Assembly: GCF_000422265.1 (NCBI RefSeq)
Contig: NZ_AULL01000012.1
Location: 1-64,000, forward strand
Direction: 5' to 3'
Length of the DNA stretch: 64,000 nt
DNA from: Kaistella palustris DSM 21579
GTDB taxonomy: Bacteria; Bacteroidota; Bacteroidia; Flavobacteriales; Weeksellaceae
Shown here: piece after piece, positions 35,230 through 43,616 of the stretch
Layout of the letters: each line of letters begins with the position of its first letter
How positions within the stretch are numbered: the first letter of the stretch is position 1
Made by a program: the position numbers and the translations under genes
Notes under the pieces: generated by a model
What the model saw: only the letters and a program-made list of their open reading frames with translations
Told to the model about the DNA's origin: nothing
Databases searched by the model: none

Positions 35230-35237
35230 TAAATTTG
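35230..35237 (+). promoter_or_regulatory. -7 promoter box of the hemACDE operon
   Basis: TAAATTTG (TAnnTTTG) ends 9 nt before the hemA ATG (35247) and overlaps the TTG at 35235. The leader would be only a few nucleotides. Confidence 0.5.
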
Positions 35238-35246
35238 CGGTTGCTT

Positions 35247-36521
35247 ATGATTCAGGATTCAAATATTCATAAAACTGCCAATTTTGCTGTGCTCAGCGTC
35301 TCGTTTGAAAAAGCCGATGCCGGGACAAGGGGGAAATTTTCTTTTTTTGAAGAGAACATCAAGAAATTTGTGCAGGTGATCCATGAGCAGAACCTTGGTG
35401 ACGCATTCGTAGTGTCTACTTGCAACCGCACTGAGATTTATACGACTACTCCAAATTACCTTCTGATATCTGAATTATACTGCAAAACAATTGGCGTGAG
35501 CCTTACCGAGTTCATGCAGTATGCCAACATCCTGACCAGGGAAGATGCGGTAAACCATCTGTTTCGCGTTGCGGCAGGTTTAGAAAGTCAGATTATCGGT
35601 GATTTCGAAATTGTCGGCCAGATCAAAAACGCGTATTACCGCTTCAAAAAAGAAAAGGAAAATGCAAACCCTTATCTGGAACGGGCAATAAACTCTGCCA
35701 TTCAGATTTCTAAAAGGATTAAAAATGAAACCGGCATTTCCAATGGTGCCGCGTCCGTATCTTATGCAGCCGTTCATTATATTTTAAAAAATCAGCCGCA
35801 GCTTTCTCAGAAAAACATTTTACTGCTGGGCGTAGGAGAAATCGGCCAGAATACGGTGGAGAATTTGGTTAAGCACGTGCATCAGCCGCGGGTGAAAATT
35901 GCCAACCGCAGTTTAGATAAAGCCGAAAAAATTGCCGAGAAATACAAGATCCCACATATTGAGTTCGATCAGCTTCAGGAGGAACTGAGCAAAACCGATA
36001 TCCTGATTGTCGCCACGGGTGCGCAGCATCCCATCATTAATAAAACACATTTCCCAAACGGTAAGGAAACGCTTGTAATCGATCTTTCGATTCCCAATAA
36101 TGTGGAGAAAAGCATCACCGAAAACAATAATGTGCAGTTGGTAGATGTGGACCAACTTTCCAATCATATTTCCGAAACCATGCTTCAGCGCCAGAAGGAA
36201 GTCCCAAAGGCAGAAGAAATCATCCGTGAAATGACGCGTGATTTTATGGAATGGGAAAAGAAAAGAAAACTGGCACCCAACATTCATCACTTCAAAGCGG
36301 TGCTGAAGAAAATGGAGCGTAACGAAATGCACAACATCCATAAGAAACATCAGTATGTAGCCGTACACGATATGCAGCTTTCTGATAAAATGATTCAGAA
36401 AATTACAAACCGTTTCGCAAAATACATCATCGATAATCCCTGGAAGGCAGAGGAAGTGACGAAATTAATGCACGAAATTTTAGTAGAGCAGCCAAACAAA
36501 GAATTCAATGAGAAGCATTAA
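35247..36521 (+). CDS. hemA: Glutamyl-tRNA reductase
   Basis: HemA reduces glutamyl-tRNA to glutamate-1-semialdehyde, the first step of C5-pathway haem synthesis. From ATG 35247 (MIQDSNIHKTANF) it is 424 residues. It shows the catalytic VVSTCNRTEIYTT (Cys in STCNR), GLESQIIGDFEIVGQIK, the NADPH-binding LLLGVGEIGQNT, and the C-terminal dimerisation helix. A TTG start four codons upstream lies inside the -7 box. It overlaps hemC by 14 nt; hemC, hemD and hemE follow. Confidence 0.96.
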   Translation: MIQDSNIHKTANFAVLSVSFEKADAGTRGKFSFFEENIKKFVQVIHEQNLGDAFVVSTCNRTEIYTTTPNYLLISELYCKTIGVSLTEFMQYANILTREDAVNHLFRVAAGLESQIIGDFEIVGQIKNAYYRFKKEKENANPYLERAINSAIQISKRIKNETGISNGAASVSYAAVHYILKNQPQLSQKNILLLGVGEIGQNTVENLVKHVHQPRVKIANRSLDKAEKIAEKYKIPHIEFDQLQEELSKTDILIVATGAQHPIINKTHFPNGKETLVIDLSIPNNVEKSITENNNVQLVDVDQLSNHISETMLQRQKEVPKAEEIIREMTRDFMEWEKKRKLAPNIHHFKAVLKKMERNEMHNIHKKHQYVAVHDMQLSDKMIQKITNRFAKYIIDNPWKAEEVTKLMHEILVEQPNKEFNEKH

Positions 36522-37416
36522 AATAGGCACGCGGAATTCGCCGCTTGCATTATGGCAGGCGCGGGAAGTGGCGCGCAACCTTCAGAACAGAAATTATAAA
36601 ACCGAGATCATTCCGATCGTTTCCTCAGGCGACAAAAACCTTACACAACCCTTATATTCACTGGGAATTACAGGTATTTTTACCAAAGATCTCGATATTG
36701 CACTTCTAAATAAGGAAGTGGACATTGCCGTTCATTCACTTAAAGATATACCGACCGAACTTCCACAAAATCTGAAAATTATCGCCGTGTTAAAACGCGA
36801 TTATCCGCAGGATGTGCTGGTTCGCAGGAAAGATTCCATGACGCTTGAGCTCAAGGATCTGAAGGTTGCCACAAGCAGCCTCCGCCGCCGCGCTTTCTGG
36901 CTTAATGCTTTTCCCGACACGCAGTTTTCGGACATCCGGGGAAATGTACAGACGCGCCTCAACAAACTTGAAGAAAATGGCTACGATGCCACAATGTTCT
37001 CCTTAGCCGCAATTGCCAGAATGAGTTTAGATGTTGATTATGAGTTGCTTCCGATGATGATTCCTGCGCCTGGACAGGGCGTTGTAGCAATCAGCGGACG
37101 CGCAGAGGATCTGGAACTTCACGCTATTTTTTCTGATATTAATGATAAAGAGACCCAAATCTGTGTAGACATAGAACGAAATTTTCTCAACACGCTCGAA
37201 GGTGGCTGCACGGCGCCAATAGGTGCGTTTGCAGAGATTGACGAGGATAAAGTGCGCTTTACAGGTCGCATTTGTTCGCTGGACGGTAAAAACTGCATTG
37301 AAGTTGATGAGATTTTCGATTGGAATGAAAACGAGAATTTTGGCCGGCAGATCGGTCTGCAGGTTCTGGAGAACGGCGGGGCCGCTTTGATGGCAGAAAT
37401 TAAAACCTCGCTTTAA
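36508..37416 (+). CDS. hemC: Porphobilinogen deaminase (hydroxymethylbilane synthase)
   Basis: It joins four porphobilinogens into hydroxymethylbilane. The 302-residue product has IGTRNSPLALWQA (5-17), the catalytic VDIAVHSLKDIPTELP, SLRRRAFWL, DIRGNVQTRL, and the dipyrromethane-cofactor cysteine in LEGGCTAPIGAF. The start overlaps hemA by 14 nt. Confidence 0.97.
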   Translation: MRSIKIGTRNSPLALWQAREVARNLQNRNYKTEIIPIVSSGDKNLTQPLYSLGITGIFTKDLDIALLNKEVDIAVHSLKDIPTELPQNLKIIAVLKRDYPQDVLVRRKDSMTLELKDLKVATSSLRRRAFWLNAFPDTQFSDIRGNVQTRLNKLEENGYDATMFSLAAIARMSLDVDYELLPMMIPAPGQGVVAISGRAEDLELHAIFSDINDKETQICVDIERNFLNTLEGGCTAPIGAFAEIDEDKVRFTGRICSLDGKNCIEVDEIFDWNENENFGRQIGLQVLENGGAALMAEIKTSL

Positions 37417-37446
37417 ATAAGATCTTCGGGCTGAAGATTATTTATA

Positions 37447-38124
37447 ATGAAAATCCTTTTTACAAAAATCTTAGATGCAAAATTGGTTTCCCGGAAGTTG
37501 GGAGATCATTTTTGTTGTGATTTTCAGGAAGTGATTCATACCAGAAAACTTACTGTGTCGCCTTTCGATCTTAAAGATTATTCGCTGATATTCAGCAGTG
37601 TAAATGCTGTAGAGAGTTTCTTCGCCAATGGGTTTAAACCGAGTGAAAATTTTACCGAAAAAAACTACAATAAAATATATGCCGTTGGCTCCAAAACCAA
37701 AAGAGCTTTGCGCGAAGCGGGTTTTGGCACTTTCAAAGTAACGCGGAATGCAAAAGAGCTGTCGGAATTCATTATTGAAAACAGCAGCAGCGAAAAATTC
37801 ATTCACTTCTGCGGTGACCTTGCGCTTGAGGTCTTGAAGAAGTCATTGCCACTCCAGAATATTTCTTACCGCAAAGTGGTTGTTTACGAAACCGATCTTT
37901 TATATCCCAGGTTTACTGAAAACTACGCAGCCTTAAGTTTTTTCAGTCCAAGCGGCGTGCGTAGTTTTGCAAAGCACAATTCATTTGGCAGCGAACTTAT
38001 TTTTTCCATTGGCGAAACCACCAGTACAGAAATAAAAAAATATACTAAAAACCCGGTTATTACCAGTAAAGAAAGCAATCTTGATGATTTGCTGAAACTA
38101 ATTTATGCGCAGCGTGAAATATAA
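37447..38124 (+). CDS. hemD: Uroporphyrinogen-III synthase
   Basis: It cyclises hydroxymethylbilane with inversion of ring D. The 225-residue protein is of family length. The sequence is poorly conserved as usual, but the two-lobed pattern is visible: [55 protein letters not shown], then [12 protein letters not shown] and [12 protein letters not shown]. Position between hemC (30-nt gap) and hemE (23-nt gap) supports the call. Confidence 0.92.
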   Translation: MKILFTKILDAKLVSRKLGDHFCCDFQEVIHTRKLTVSPFDLKDYSLIFSSVNAVESFFANGFKPSENFTEKNYNKIYAVGSKTKRALREAGFGTFKVTRNAKELSEFIIENSSSEKFIHFCGDLALEVLKKSLPLQNISYRKVVVYETDLLYPRFTENYAALSFFSPSGVRSFAKHNSFGSELIFSIGETTSTEIKKYTKNPVITSKESNLDDLLKLIYAQREI

Positions 38125-38147
38125 CAGCTGCGCACAATTTTAAAATT

Positions 38148-39176
38148 ATGATTAAAAACGATTTGTATTTAAAAGCTTTAAGAGGAGAAACTGTAGAAAG
38201 ACCACCGGTCTGGATGATGCGGCAAGCGGGCAGATTCTTACCCGAATTCCGGGAATTGCGCGATAAATACGACTTTTTCACCAGATGCCGAACACCGGAA
38301 CTCGCCTCAGAGATTACCATGATGCCAATCCGTAGATACCCGCTGGATGCGGCCATACTTTTTTCCGATATTCTGGTGGTTCCACAAGCCATGGGAATGG
38401 ATTTTCAAATGGTGGAAGGAACAGGGCCGTGGTTGGAAACACCGATCCGTACGCCGGAACAGGTCAAAAACATTATAGTTCCTGATGTAGATGATACTTT
38501 AGGTTATGTTTTCGACGCCATTGAACTTACACTGCAAAAGCTCGATAATGATATTCCGCTTATCGGTTTTGCCGGTTCGCCCTGGACAATACTCTGCTAC
38601 TGTATTGAAGGGGGGGGTTCCAAAACTTTTGATATTGCAAAGGCGTTCTGTTTCCAGCATCCTGAAGCAGCTCATGAACTGCTGCAGAAAATTACAGATA
38701 CAACGATTGCATACCTAAAAAGAAAAGTAGAAAAAGGCGTTTCTGCCGTACAGGTTTTTGATTCCTGGGGAGGTATGCTTTCGCCGGAAGATTACCAGGT
38801 TTACTCCTGGCGCTATATCAACCAGATCGTGGAGGCGCTGAGTCCGCTGACTCACGTAATTGCTTTTGGTAAAGGCTGCTGGTTTGCGCTCGAGGAAATG
38901 ACTTTGTCGAAAGTTTCGGCTCTTGGTCTGGACTGGACGATTCGCCCCGAATATGCGCGGTCACTTACAAACCATACGATGACACTGCAGGGGAATTTCG
39001 ATCCGGCACGCCTTCATTCATCGCCCGAAACCATTCGGAAAATGGTGCACGAAATGATCAGCAGATTTGGGAAAGACCGTTACATTGTGAATCTTGGACA
39101 CGGGATTTTACCGAATATCCCGCTGGAAAACGCCGAAGCATTTATTCGCGCAGTGGTCGACTGGAAACCGAATTAA
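38148..39176 (+). CDS. hemE: Uroporphyrinogen decarboxylase
   Basis: It decarboxylates the four acetate side chains to give coproporphyrinogen III. The 342-residue product carries the signature [21 protein letters not shown] split around residues 18-38, [31 protein letters not shown], and [18 protein letters not shown] at the C-terminus. It is the last gene of the hem operon, followed by a terminator. Confidence 0.97.
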   Translation: MIKNDLYLKALRGETVERPPVWMMRQAGRFLPEFRELRDKYDFFTRCRTPELASEITMMPIRRYPLDAAILFSDILVVPQAMGMDFQMVEGTGPWLETPIRTPEQVKNIIVPDVDDTLGYVFDAIELTLQKLDNDIPLIGFAGSPWTILCYCIEGGGSKTFDIAKAFCFQHPEAAHELLQKITDTTIAYLKRKVEKGVSAVQVFDSWGGMLSPEDYQVYSWRYINQIVEALSPLTHVIAFGKGCWFALEEMTLSKVSALGLDWTIRPEYARSLTNHTMTLQGNFDPARLHSSPETIRKMVHEMISRFGKDRYIVNLGHGILPNIPLENAEAFIRAVVDWKPN

Positions 39177-39208
39177 AACATTATTACTAAAGATTTTTAG
39201 TGAAAAAC

Positions 39209-39244
39209 AAAAGAACGTGTTGCAGGATGCGTTCTTTTTTTTTA
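39209..39244 (+). terminator. Intrinsic terminator of the hem operon
   Basis: AAAAGAACG (39209-39217) pairs with CGTTCTTTT (39230-39238), continuing into nine or more T. It overlaps the end of the convergent acetyltransferase gene. Confidence 0.82.
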
Positions 39245-39763
39245 AAGTTTTTCCTTCTCATAGTAAAGAAGGTCTACATCATCACCTGGAAGTCTTATGG
39301 TTTTCAAAAATGTTAGGCCCAGTTTGGTGATCAGTTTTTGAGAGGCCTCATTTTCCTTTACCGTGATCGCTGCAATTTTTGAAATCCCAAACTCAGCGAA
39401 AGCTTTCGCCATTAATGCTGAAGCCGCTTCATAGCCGTAACCTTTACCCTCAGAGTCCGGCAGAAAACTAAAACCGATGTCTGAAACATCCAGCCCTTCC
39501 CGCGCATAAATTCCGACAACGCCGATTTTGCTGCCGTCTTCCTTTAACTGCACCACATAATTTCCGCAGCCTGGATTTTTCCGCTGCGGCGCAAATTTTT
39601 CGGTGATATACTTTTCAGCATCTGTTAAACTTCGGATCTTGCGGTCGCCTACATACAGGAGAAACTTGGGCGTATTATATAAAGCTAAAATCGCATCGGC
39701 ATCTGAAATGGAAACCGGTTTCAGCCTAAGTCTTTCGGTTTCTATCGTTTGTCCTCTTTCCAT
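39242..39763 (-). CDS. GNAT-family N-acetyltransferase (RimJ/RimL-like)
   Basis: This is an acetyl-CoA-dependent N-acetyltransferase of unknown substrate. The 173-residue protein has the start typical of the RimJ/RimL branch (TIETERLRLKPVSISDADAI). It then shows IGVVGIYAREGLDVSDIGFSFLPDSEGKGYGYEAASALM, containing the acetyl-CoA loop (SEGKGYGYEA), and the NEASQKLITKLGLTFLKTI C-terminal motif. A -7 box lies at 39819-39826. Confidence 0.9.
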   Translation of the reverse strand: MERGQTIETERLRLKPVSISDADAILALYNTPKFLLYVGDRKIRSLTDAEKYITEKFAPQRKNPGCGNYVVQLKEDGSKIGVVGIYAREGLDVSDIGFSFLPDSEGKGYGYEAASALMAKAFAEFGISKIAAITVKENEASQKLITKLGLTFLKTIRLPGDDVDLLYYEKEKL

Positions 39764-39818
39764 TTTTTGTTTTAAAGTTTTCCTGTCGGTTTTGTCGCAA
39801 GTGTGTCTATAAACTTAT

Positions 39819-39826
39819 CAAAATTA
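39819..39826 (-). promoter_or_regulatory. -7 promoter box of the GNAT gene
   Basis: The minus strand reads TAATTTTG (TAnnTTTG), 55 nt upstream of the start at 39763. Confidence 0.4.
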
Positions 39827-39874
39827 ATTAAAATCACGGCACAGAAATGGTTTCATCCTTCGGAAATTTTACTG

Positions 39875-40312
39875 ATGAACAAATTACTTTTAAGCTTAAT
39901 TGGAATTGTCGCGCTTTTATTTCTGACAAACTGTACTACACAGAGTGCTTCAACACCCCAAAATATTCAGCGTAAATGGATGCTGGTGGAATTTCAGAAT
40001 TTTACCAAAGAAGAAATGACCGCTGCCAAAGCACACATCAATTTATCGCCAATTGAAAATACACCGGGAAGGTACAGTGCGCACATGGGCTGCAACAGTA
40101 TGTTTTTCGAGGCGACTTTTGATACTGACCAAACTGTAAAATTTTCTCAGGTAGGAAGTACAATGATGTATTGCGACCGAAATATGGACTTGGAAGCTGC
40201 TTTTGGCAAAGCGCTGCCGCGCATGACTTCATACGAAGTTAAAGGTCATGACCTGATTTTATCAGATGGTGCCGGTAACACGATGAAATTTGTTGCAGAA
40301 GACTGGGATTAG
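39875..40312 (+). CDS. META-domain (HslJ-like) lipoprotein
   Basis: The 145-residue protein from ATG 39875 (MNKLLLSLIGIVALLFLTNC) has a lipobox LTNC (Cys20). The META/HslJ beta-sheet domain reads RKWMLVEFQNFTKEEM, YSAHMGCNSMFFEATFD, SQVGSTMMYCDRNMDLEAAFGKAL and SYEVKGHDLILSDGAG. The conserved GCN and the M.C pair of the family are visible. It is probably periplasmic; E. coli HslJ is heat-inducible and linked to novobiocin resistance, but no function should be transferred. An upstream frame (39803) lacks a signal peptide. Confidence 0.87.
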   Translation: MNKLLLSLIGIVALLFLTNCTTQSASTPQNIQRKWMLVEFQNFTKEEMTAAKAHINLSPIENTPGRYSAHMGCNSMFFEATFDTDQTVKFSQVGSTMMYCDRNMDLEAAFGKALPRMTSYEVKGHDLILSDGAGNTMKFVAEDWD

Positions 40313-40361
40313 ATTCCTGCTTTTTTAAAATAAACAAATTGCTTATATTTAAAAATCATCT

Positions 40362-40631
40362 ATGAATATAAATCCCGAAATCATCGGTTTTGTGGCGGGA
40401 GGTTTATCCTCGGCACTTTTTATTCCGCAGATCATCAAGATACTGAAAGAAAAATCTGCCGAAGAGATTTCGCTGCTGACATGTATCATAGGAATTGTGA
40501 GCAGCGGTCTGTGGCTGTGGTTCGGCCTGGAGAAAAGTCATATTTCAATGATCGTTACCAACGGAATTGCTGTGGCTGCAACGGCTATTCTGCTCGCGTT
40601 AAAACTGAACTATACCGAAGAAAAAAACTAA
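40362..40631 (+). CDS. SemiSWEET-type PQ-loop transporter
   Basis: This 89-residue membrane protein has three hydrophobic segments and the PQ-loop motif SSALFIPQIIKILKEKSAEEIS near residues 16-37. The third segment holds the conserved asparagine (MIVTNGIAVAATAILLAL). Bacterial SemiSWEETs act as homodimers moving mono- or disaccharides; the substrate here is unknown. It lies in a same-strand series META lipoprotein - SemiSWEET - hflX - glsA, and the hflX -7 box overlaps its stop codon. Confidence 0.92.
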   Translation: MNINPEIIGFVAGGLSSALFIPQIIKILKEKSAEEISLLTCIIGIVSSGLWLWFGLEKSHISMIVTNGIAVAATAILLALKLNYTEEKN

Positions 40632-40636
40632 TTTTG
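40629..40636 (+). promoter_or_regulatory. -7 promoter box of hflX
   Basis: TAATTTTG (TAnnTTTG) begins in the SemiSWEET stop codon, 26 nt before the hflX ATG. Confidence 0.4.
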
Positions 40637-40662
40637 CTGCTCAAGGCAAAGAAAATTATTAT

Positions 40663-41877
40663 ATGCTCGAAAAAAAAGACCATCAATACGAAAAAGCCGT
40701 TTTAGTCGGCCTTATCACCCAAAACCAAAGTGAGGAAAAGCTCACCGAATATTTCGACGAACTCGAATTTCTCGCCTTCACTGCCGGTGCAAGCGTAGAT
40801 AAAAGATTTACACAGCGTCTTACGCAACCTGATCCCAAAACCTTTATCGGCAGCGGAAAGGCACAGGAAATTAAAGAATACATCAAAGAAAATAATATTG
40901 GGACCGTCATTTTCGATGATGAACTTTCGCCGTCGCAACTGAAAAACCTGGAGAAAGAAATGGACGTGAAAATCCTGGACCGCACCAACCTGATCCTGGA
41001 TATTTTCGCACAGCGCGCCCAGACTTCTTATGCGAGGACTCAGGTTGAACTGGCTCAGTATCAATATCTCCTGCCGAGATTAACCCGTATGTGGACGCAC
41101 CTCGAGAGACAGAAAGGTGGAATTGGAATGCGCGGTCCCGGTGAAACGGAAATTGAAACCGACAGAAGGATCATTCGCGACCGGATCACTTTACTGAAGG
41201 ATAAACTGAAAATCATCGACAAGCAAATGTCGACACAGCGGCAGAACCGTGGCAAAATGGTGCGCGTAGCGCTGGTGGGTTACACCAATGTTGGAAAATC
41301 CACTTTGATGAATGCCATTTCAAAATCAGAGGTCTTTGCTGAAAATAAACTGTTCGCAACCCTGGATACCACCGTGCGAAAAGTAGTCATTGGGAATTTA
41401 CCTTTCCTGCTCACTGATACGGTAGGTTTTATCCGGAAATTGCCCACACAGCTGGTAGAAAGCTTCAAGTCTACCCTGGATGAGGTCCGCGAAGCTGATC
41501 TGCTCATTCACGTGGTAGATATTTCGCATGAAAGTTTCGAAGACCACATTAATTCTGTAAATCAGACGTTGATGGAGATCGATGCCCACCAAAAACCTAT
41601 GATCATGGTTTTTAATAAAATCGATGCCTTTGCCTACGAGAAAAAGGATGAAGATGATCTGACGCCGGAAACGCGCAAAAATATTTCCCTGGAAGAATGG
41701 AAAAAAACATGGATGTCCAAATCAAAATATCCGACTGTTTTTATTTCTGCATTAAACAAAGAGAATTTCCCCGAGATGAAGAAAATGATCTATGACGAAG
41801 TTTTAAAAATTCATATTTCGCGTTTCCCATATAATGATTTCCTCTTCGAGTATCATGATGAAGAAGAGGAAGCTTAA
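40663..41877 (+). CDS. hflX: Ribosome-associated GTPase HflX
   Basis: HflX splits stalled or heat-stressed 70S ribosomes. The 404-residue product has the HflX N-terminal domain (PDPKTFIGSGKAQEIK, FDDELSPSQLKNLE), the linker GGIGMRGPGETEIETDRR, and the GTPase domain. The GTPase domain shows G1 VGYTNVGKSTL, G3 DTVGFI and G4 NKID. The C-terminal tail ends in a run of acidic residues (YHDEEEEA). Confidence 0.96.
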   Translation: MLEKKDHQYEKAVLVGLITQNQSEEKLTEYFDELEFLAFTAGASVDKRFTQRLTQPDPKTFIGSGKAQEIKEYIKENNIGTVIFDDELSPSQLKNLEKEMDVKILDRTNLILDIFAQRAQTSYARTQVELAQYQYLLPRLTRMWTHLERQKGGIGMRGPGETEIETDRRIIRDRITLLKDKLKIIDKQMSTQRQNRGKMVRVALVGYTNVGKSTLMNAISKSEVFAENKLFATLDTTVRKVVIGNLPFLLTDTVGFIRKLPTQLVESFKSTLDEVREADLLIHVVDISHESFEDHINSVNQTLMEIDAHQKPMIMVFNKIDAFAYEKKDEDDLTPETRKNISLEEWKKTWMSKSKYPTVFISALNKENFPEMKKMIYDEVLKIHISRFPYNDFLFEYHDEEEEA

Positions 41878-41927
41878 TCTCCTTTTAAACGTTATTTAAT
41901 CCTGCGTTTTATTCCCGAAATTTCATT

Positions 41928-42848
41928 GTGAAAAAAGATTACAGCCAGATCATTTCGCGTGTTTACGCGGATATTCTTACCCGCGAAAATTGCGGTAAAG
42001 TTCCCGATTATATTCCTGAGCTCGCCTGCATCGGCGAAAATAAATTTGGCGTGTCCTTTACCGACCTGTCAGGATTCAGCTATGGAGCCGGCGACTGCAG
42101 TGAAAAATTTTCAGTCCAAAGTATTTCCAAAGTTTTTGCGCTTTCTTTTGTATACGAGAAACTCGGAGAAGAATTGTGGCAACGTGTTGACGTAGAACCT
42201 TCCGGCACCGCATTTAACTCCTTGGTTCAGTTGGAGGCGGACCATGGAATTCCGCGAAATCCCTTCATCAATGCCGGTGCGCTGGTGATCTGCGATATTC
42301 TTTTGGAAATTTGTAAAGATCCGAAACAAGAAATGCTGGCGTTCATTTGCGCCGTTGCCGGCGAAGATTCGGTTTTCTTCAATGAAAAAGTGGCCGCCAG
42401 TGAAATGCAGAACAGTTACCGAAACGCTGCAATGACGAATTACATGAAATCCTTTGGTAACATTAAAAGCCAGCCCGATGCCGTGATTGACCTTTACTGT
42501 CATCTCTGTTCCATTGAACTCAGCTGTCGGCAACTCAGCAAAAGCTTTCTTTACCTTGCGAATGGCGGCAGAATTCCGGGGAGCGAAACTCATGTGATTT
42601 CCATCAGTAAAGCAAAAAGAATCAATGCCATTCTGCTGACATGTGGTTTTTACGATGAATCCGGAGAGTTTTCATTTTTGGTTGGCTTGCCGGGTAAAAG
42701 CGGTGTCGGTGGCGGCATCATCGCACTTTATCCGGAGCACTACTGTATTGCGGTCTGGAGCCCAAAGCTGAATGAAAAAGGGAATTCCTACCGCGGCATG
42801 AAGTTTCTGGAGGAATTTACCACCCAGACCGCCGAATCTATCTTTTAA
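41928..42848 (+). CDS. glsA: Glutaminase
   Basis: It hydrolyses glutamine to glutamate and ammonia. The 306-residue product has the serine-dependent beta-lactamase-like fold motifs: SISK (Ser65/Lys68), the EPSGTAFNSL loop, GIPRNPFINAGALVICD, and NYMKSFGNI near residue 168. It also has GGRIPGSETHV and GLPGKSGVGGGI. It starts with GTG at 41928. Together with GS III and GDH it completes a glutamine/glutamate cycle in this window. Confidence 0.95.
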   Translation: MKKDYSQIISRVYADILTRENCGKVPDYIPELACIGENKFGVSFTDLSGFSYGAGDCSEKFSVQSISKVFALSFVYEKLGEELWQRVDVEPSGTAFNSLVQLEADHGIPRNPFINAGALVICDILLEICKDPKQEMLAFICAVAGEDSVFFNEKVAASEMQNSYRNAAMTNYMKSFGNIKSQPDAVIDLYCHLCSIELSCRQLSKSFLYLANGGRIPGSETHVISISKAKRINAILLTCGFYDESGEFSFLVGLPGKSGVGGGIIALYPEHYCIAVWSPKLNEKGNSYRGMKFLEEFTTQTAESIF

Positions 42849-42914
42849 CCTCTTCAGATTTGCGCCGGAAGAAATTTTAGGTCATTTTGCTCTGAAAGGA
42901 AGGCTTTCGCCAAC

Positions 42915-43298
42915 TTATGTAAGTTTGCGCGCCGTTTCCATTTTGTAACCCATCAGGTTTGCAATATTCGTGGCTTTGTAGATCGCCATTTCTGCCATCT
43001 CGCCACTGAAATTTTCTTCAATCGTCTGCGTCCACAGTTTCACCCAGTGTGCGAAATGCCGCTTTTCCATAGCGACTTCGGAATTTATGGGGAAATGCAC
43101 CGCCATCGGATTGCCTTTATACGAAATCTGCCCGAAAAGAAGCGTTTCCCAGAAAGAATACATTTTCGGCAGGTGTTTACTCCAGTCCACCTTTGCAACG
43201 TCATTAAAAAAGAAACCAATCGTGTCGTCGCTGCCTACTTTATCGTAGAATCTGTTTACCATCAATTCAATATCAGCTCTTGTTTCCAACTTTTTCAT
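42915..43298 (-). CDS. Group III truncated haemoglobin
   Basis: This is a small haem protein of the 2-over-2 globin fold; group III members may handle NO or O2. The 127-residue product has LMVNRFYDKVGSDDTIGFFFNDVAKVDW, MYSFWETLLFG, HFPINSEV, and the proximal-histidine region EKRHFAHWVKLWTQTIEENF. It matches group III length and pattern. The -7 box at 43303-43310 ends 4 nt before the ATG, so the mRNA may be leaderless. It is divergent from the ykgJ-type gene. Confidence 0.93.
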   Translation of the reverse strand: MKKLETRADIELMVNRFYDKVGSDDTIGFFFNDVAKVDWSKHLPKMYSFWETLLFGQISYKGNPMAVHFPINSEVAMEKRHFAHWVKLWTQTIEENFSGEMAEMAIYKATNIANLMGYKMETARKLT

Positions 43299-43302
43299 AG
43301 TT

Positions 43303-43310
43303 CAAAATTA
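43303..43310 (-). promoter_or_regulatory. -7 promoter box of the truncated haemoglobin gene
   Basis: The minus strand reads TAATTTTG, then AACT, then the ATG. With the usual 4-7 nt from the box to the start site, transcription would begin at or within the start codon. Confidence 0.42.
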
Positions 43311-43354
43311 CTACATTTATAAGATATCGCTTATGACCTGGGTCAGCAAAGTTT

Positions 43355-43455
43355 TTTGGGCGGACAATTCGCGCTATCCGCTCATACTCCTCACTGCGCG
43401 GCTCCACTGCGTTGCGCCGCGCAGTTCCGGGGTAACCGCTTCTATCGCGGCCGCA
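43355..43455. repeat. GC-rich multi-hairpin element (candidate interspersed repeat)
   Basis: About 100 nt of distinctly higher GC than the flanks hold three consecutive inverted repeats. GCGGA (43360-43364) pairs with TCCGC (43377-43381). ACTGCGCGGC (43393-43402) pairs with GCCGCGCAGT (43416-43425), a perfect 10-bp stem. CCGC (43436-43439) pairs with GCGG (43447-43450). The right edge includes GCGGCCGC. The composition and modular palindromes look like the short repeated elements seen in Chryseobacterium-group genomes; copy number must be tested. Confidence 0.45.
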
Positions 43456-43499
43456 GTTTCCGCAAATCCGAACTTTTGTGATCAGACCGAAATTACCCT

Positions 43500-43507
43500 T
43501 ACTTTTG
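43500..43507 (+). promoter_or_regulatory. -7 promoter box of the ykgJ-type gene
   Basis: TACTTTTG is followed by CAGT and the original ATG at 43512. A TTTG at 43475-43478 could serve as -33 box at 21-nt spacing. Confidence 0.45.
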
Positions 43508-43511
43508 CAGT

Positions 43512-43616
43512 ATGAATTTGGACTTCTACAAGAGTCAGGCCCTAAAACGCCAGAAAGAACACTAAAAGATTCTCGACAATCTCCGGAAAAAGCCGCCCAA
43601 AAATCTCGACTATATC
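43512..43616 (+). other. 5' part of the ykgJ-type gene, cut off by an in-frame stop
   Basis: ATG 43512 opens 17 codons (MNLDFYKSQALKRQKEH), then TAA at 43563-43565. The same frame continues with KILDNLRKKPPKNLDYI straight into the downstream cysteine-cluster protein. The intact form in related bacteria, as I recall it, reads KEHKK at this point, so the stop is one A-to-T change away from a lysine codon. Confidence 0.7.

Noticed and set aside
43355-43455. The GC-rich hairpins as a CRISPR or terminator
   Set aside because: There are no regularly spaced direct repeats and no T tract; the divergent gene layout also excludes a terminator role.
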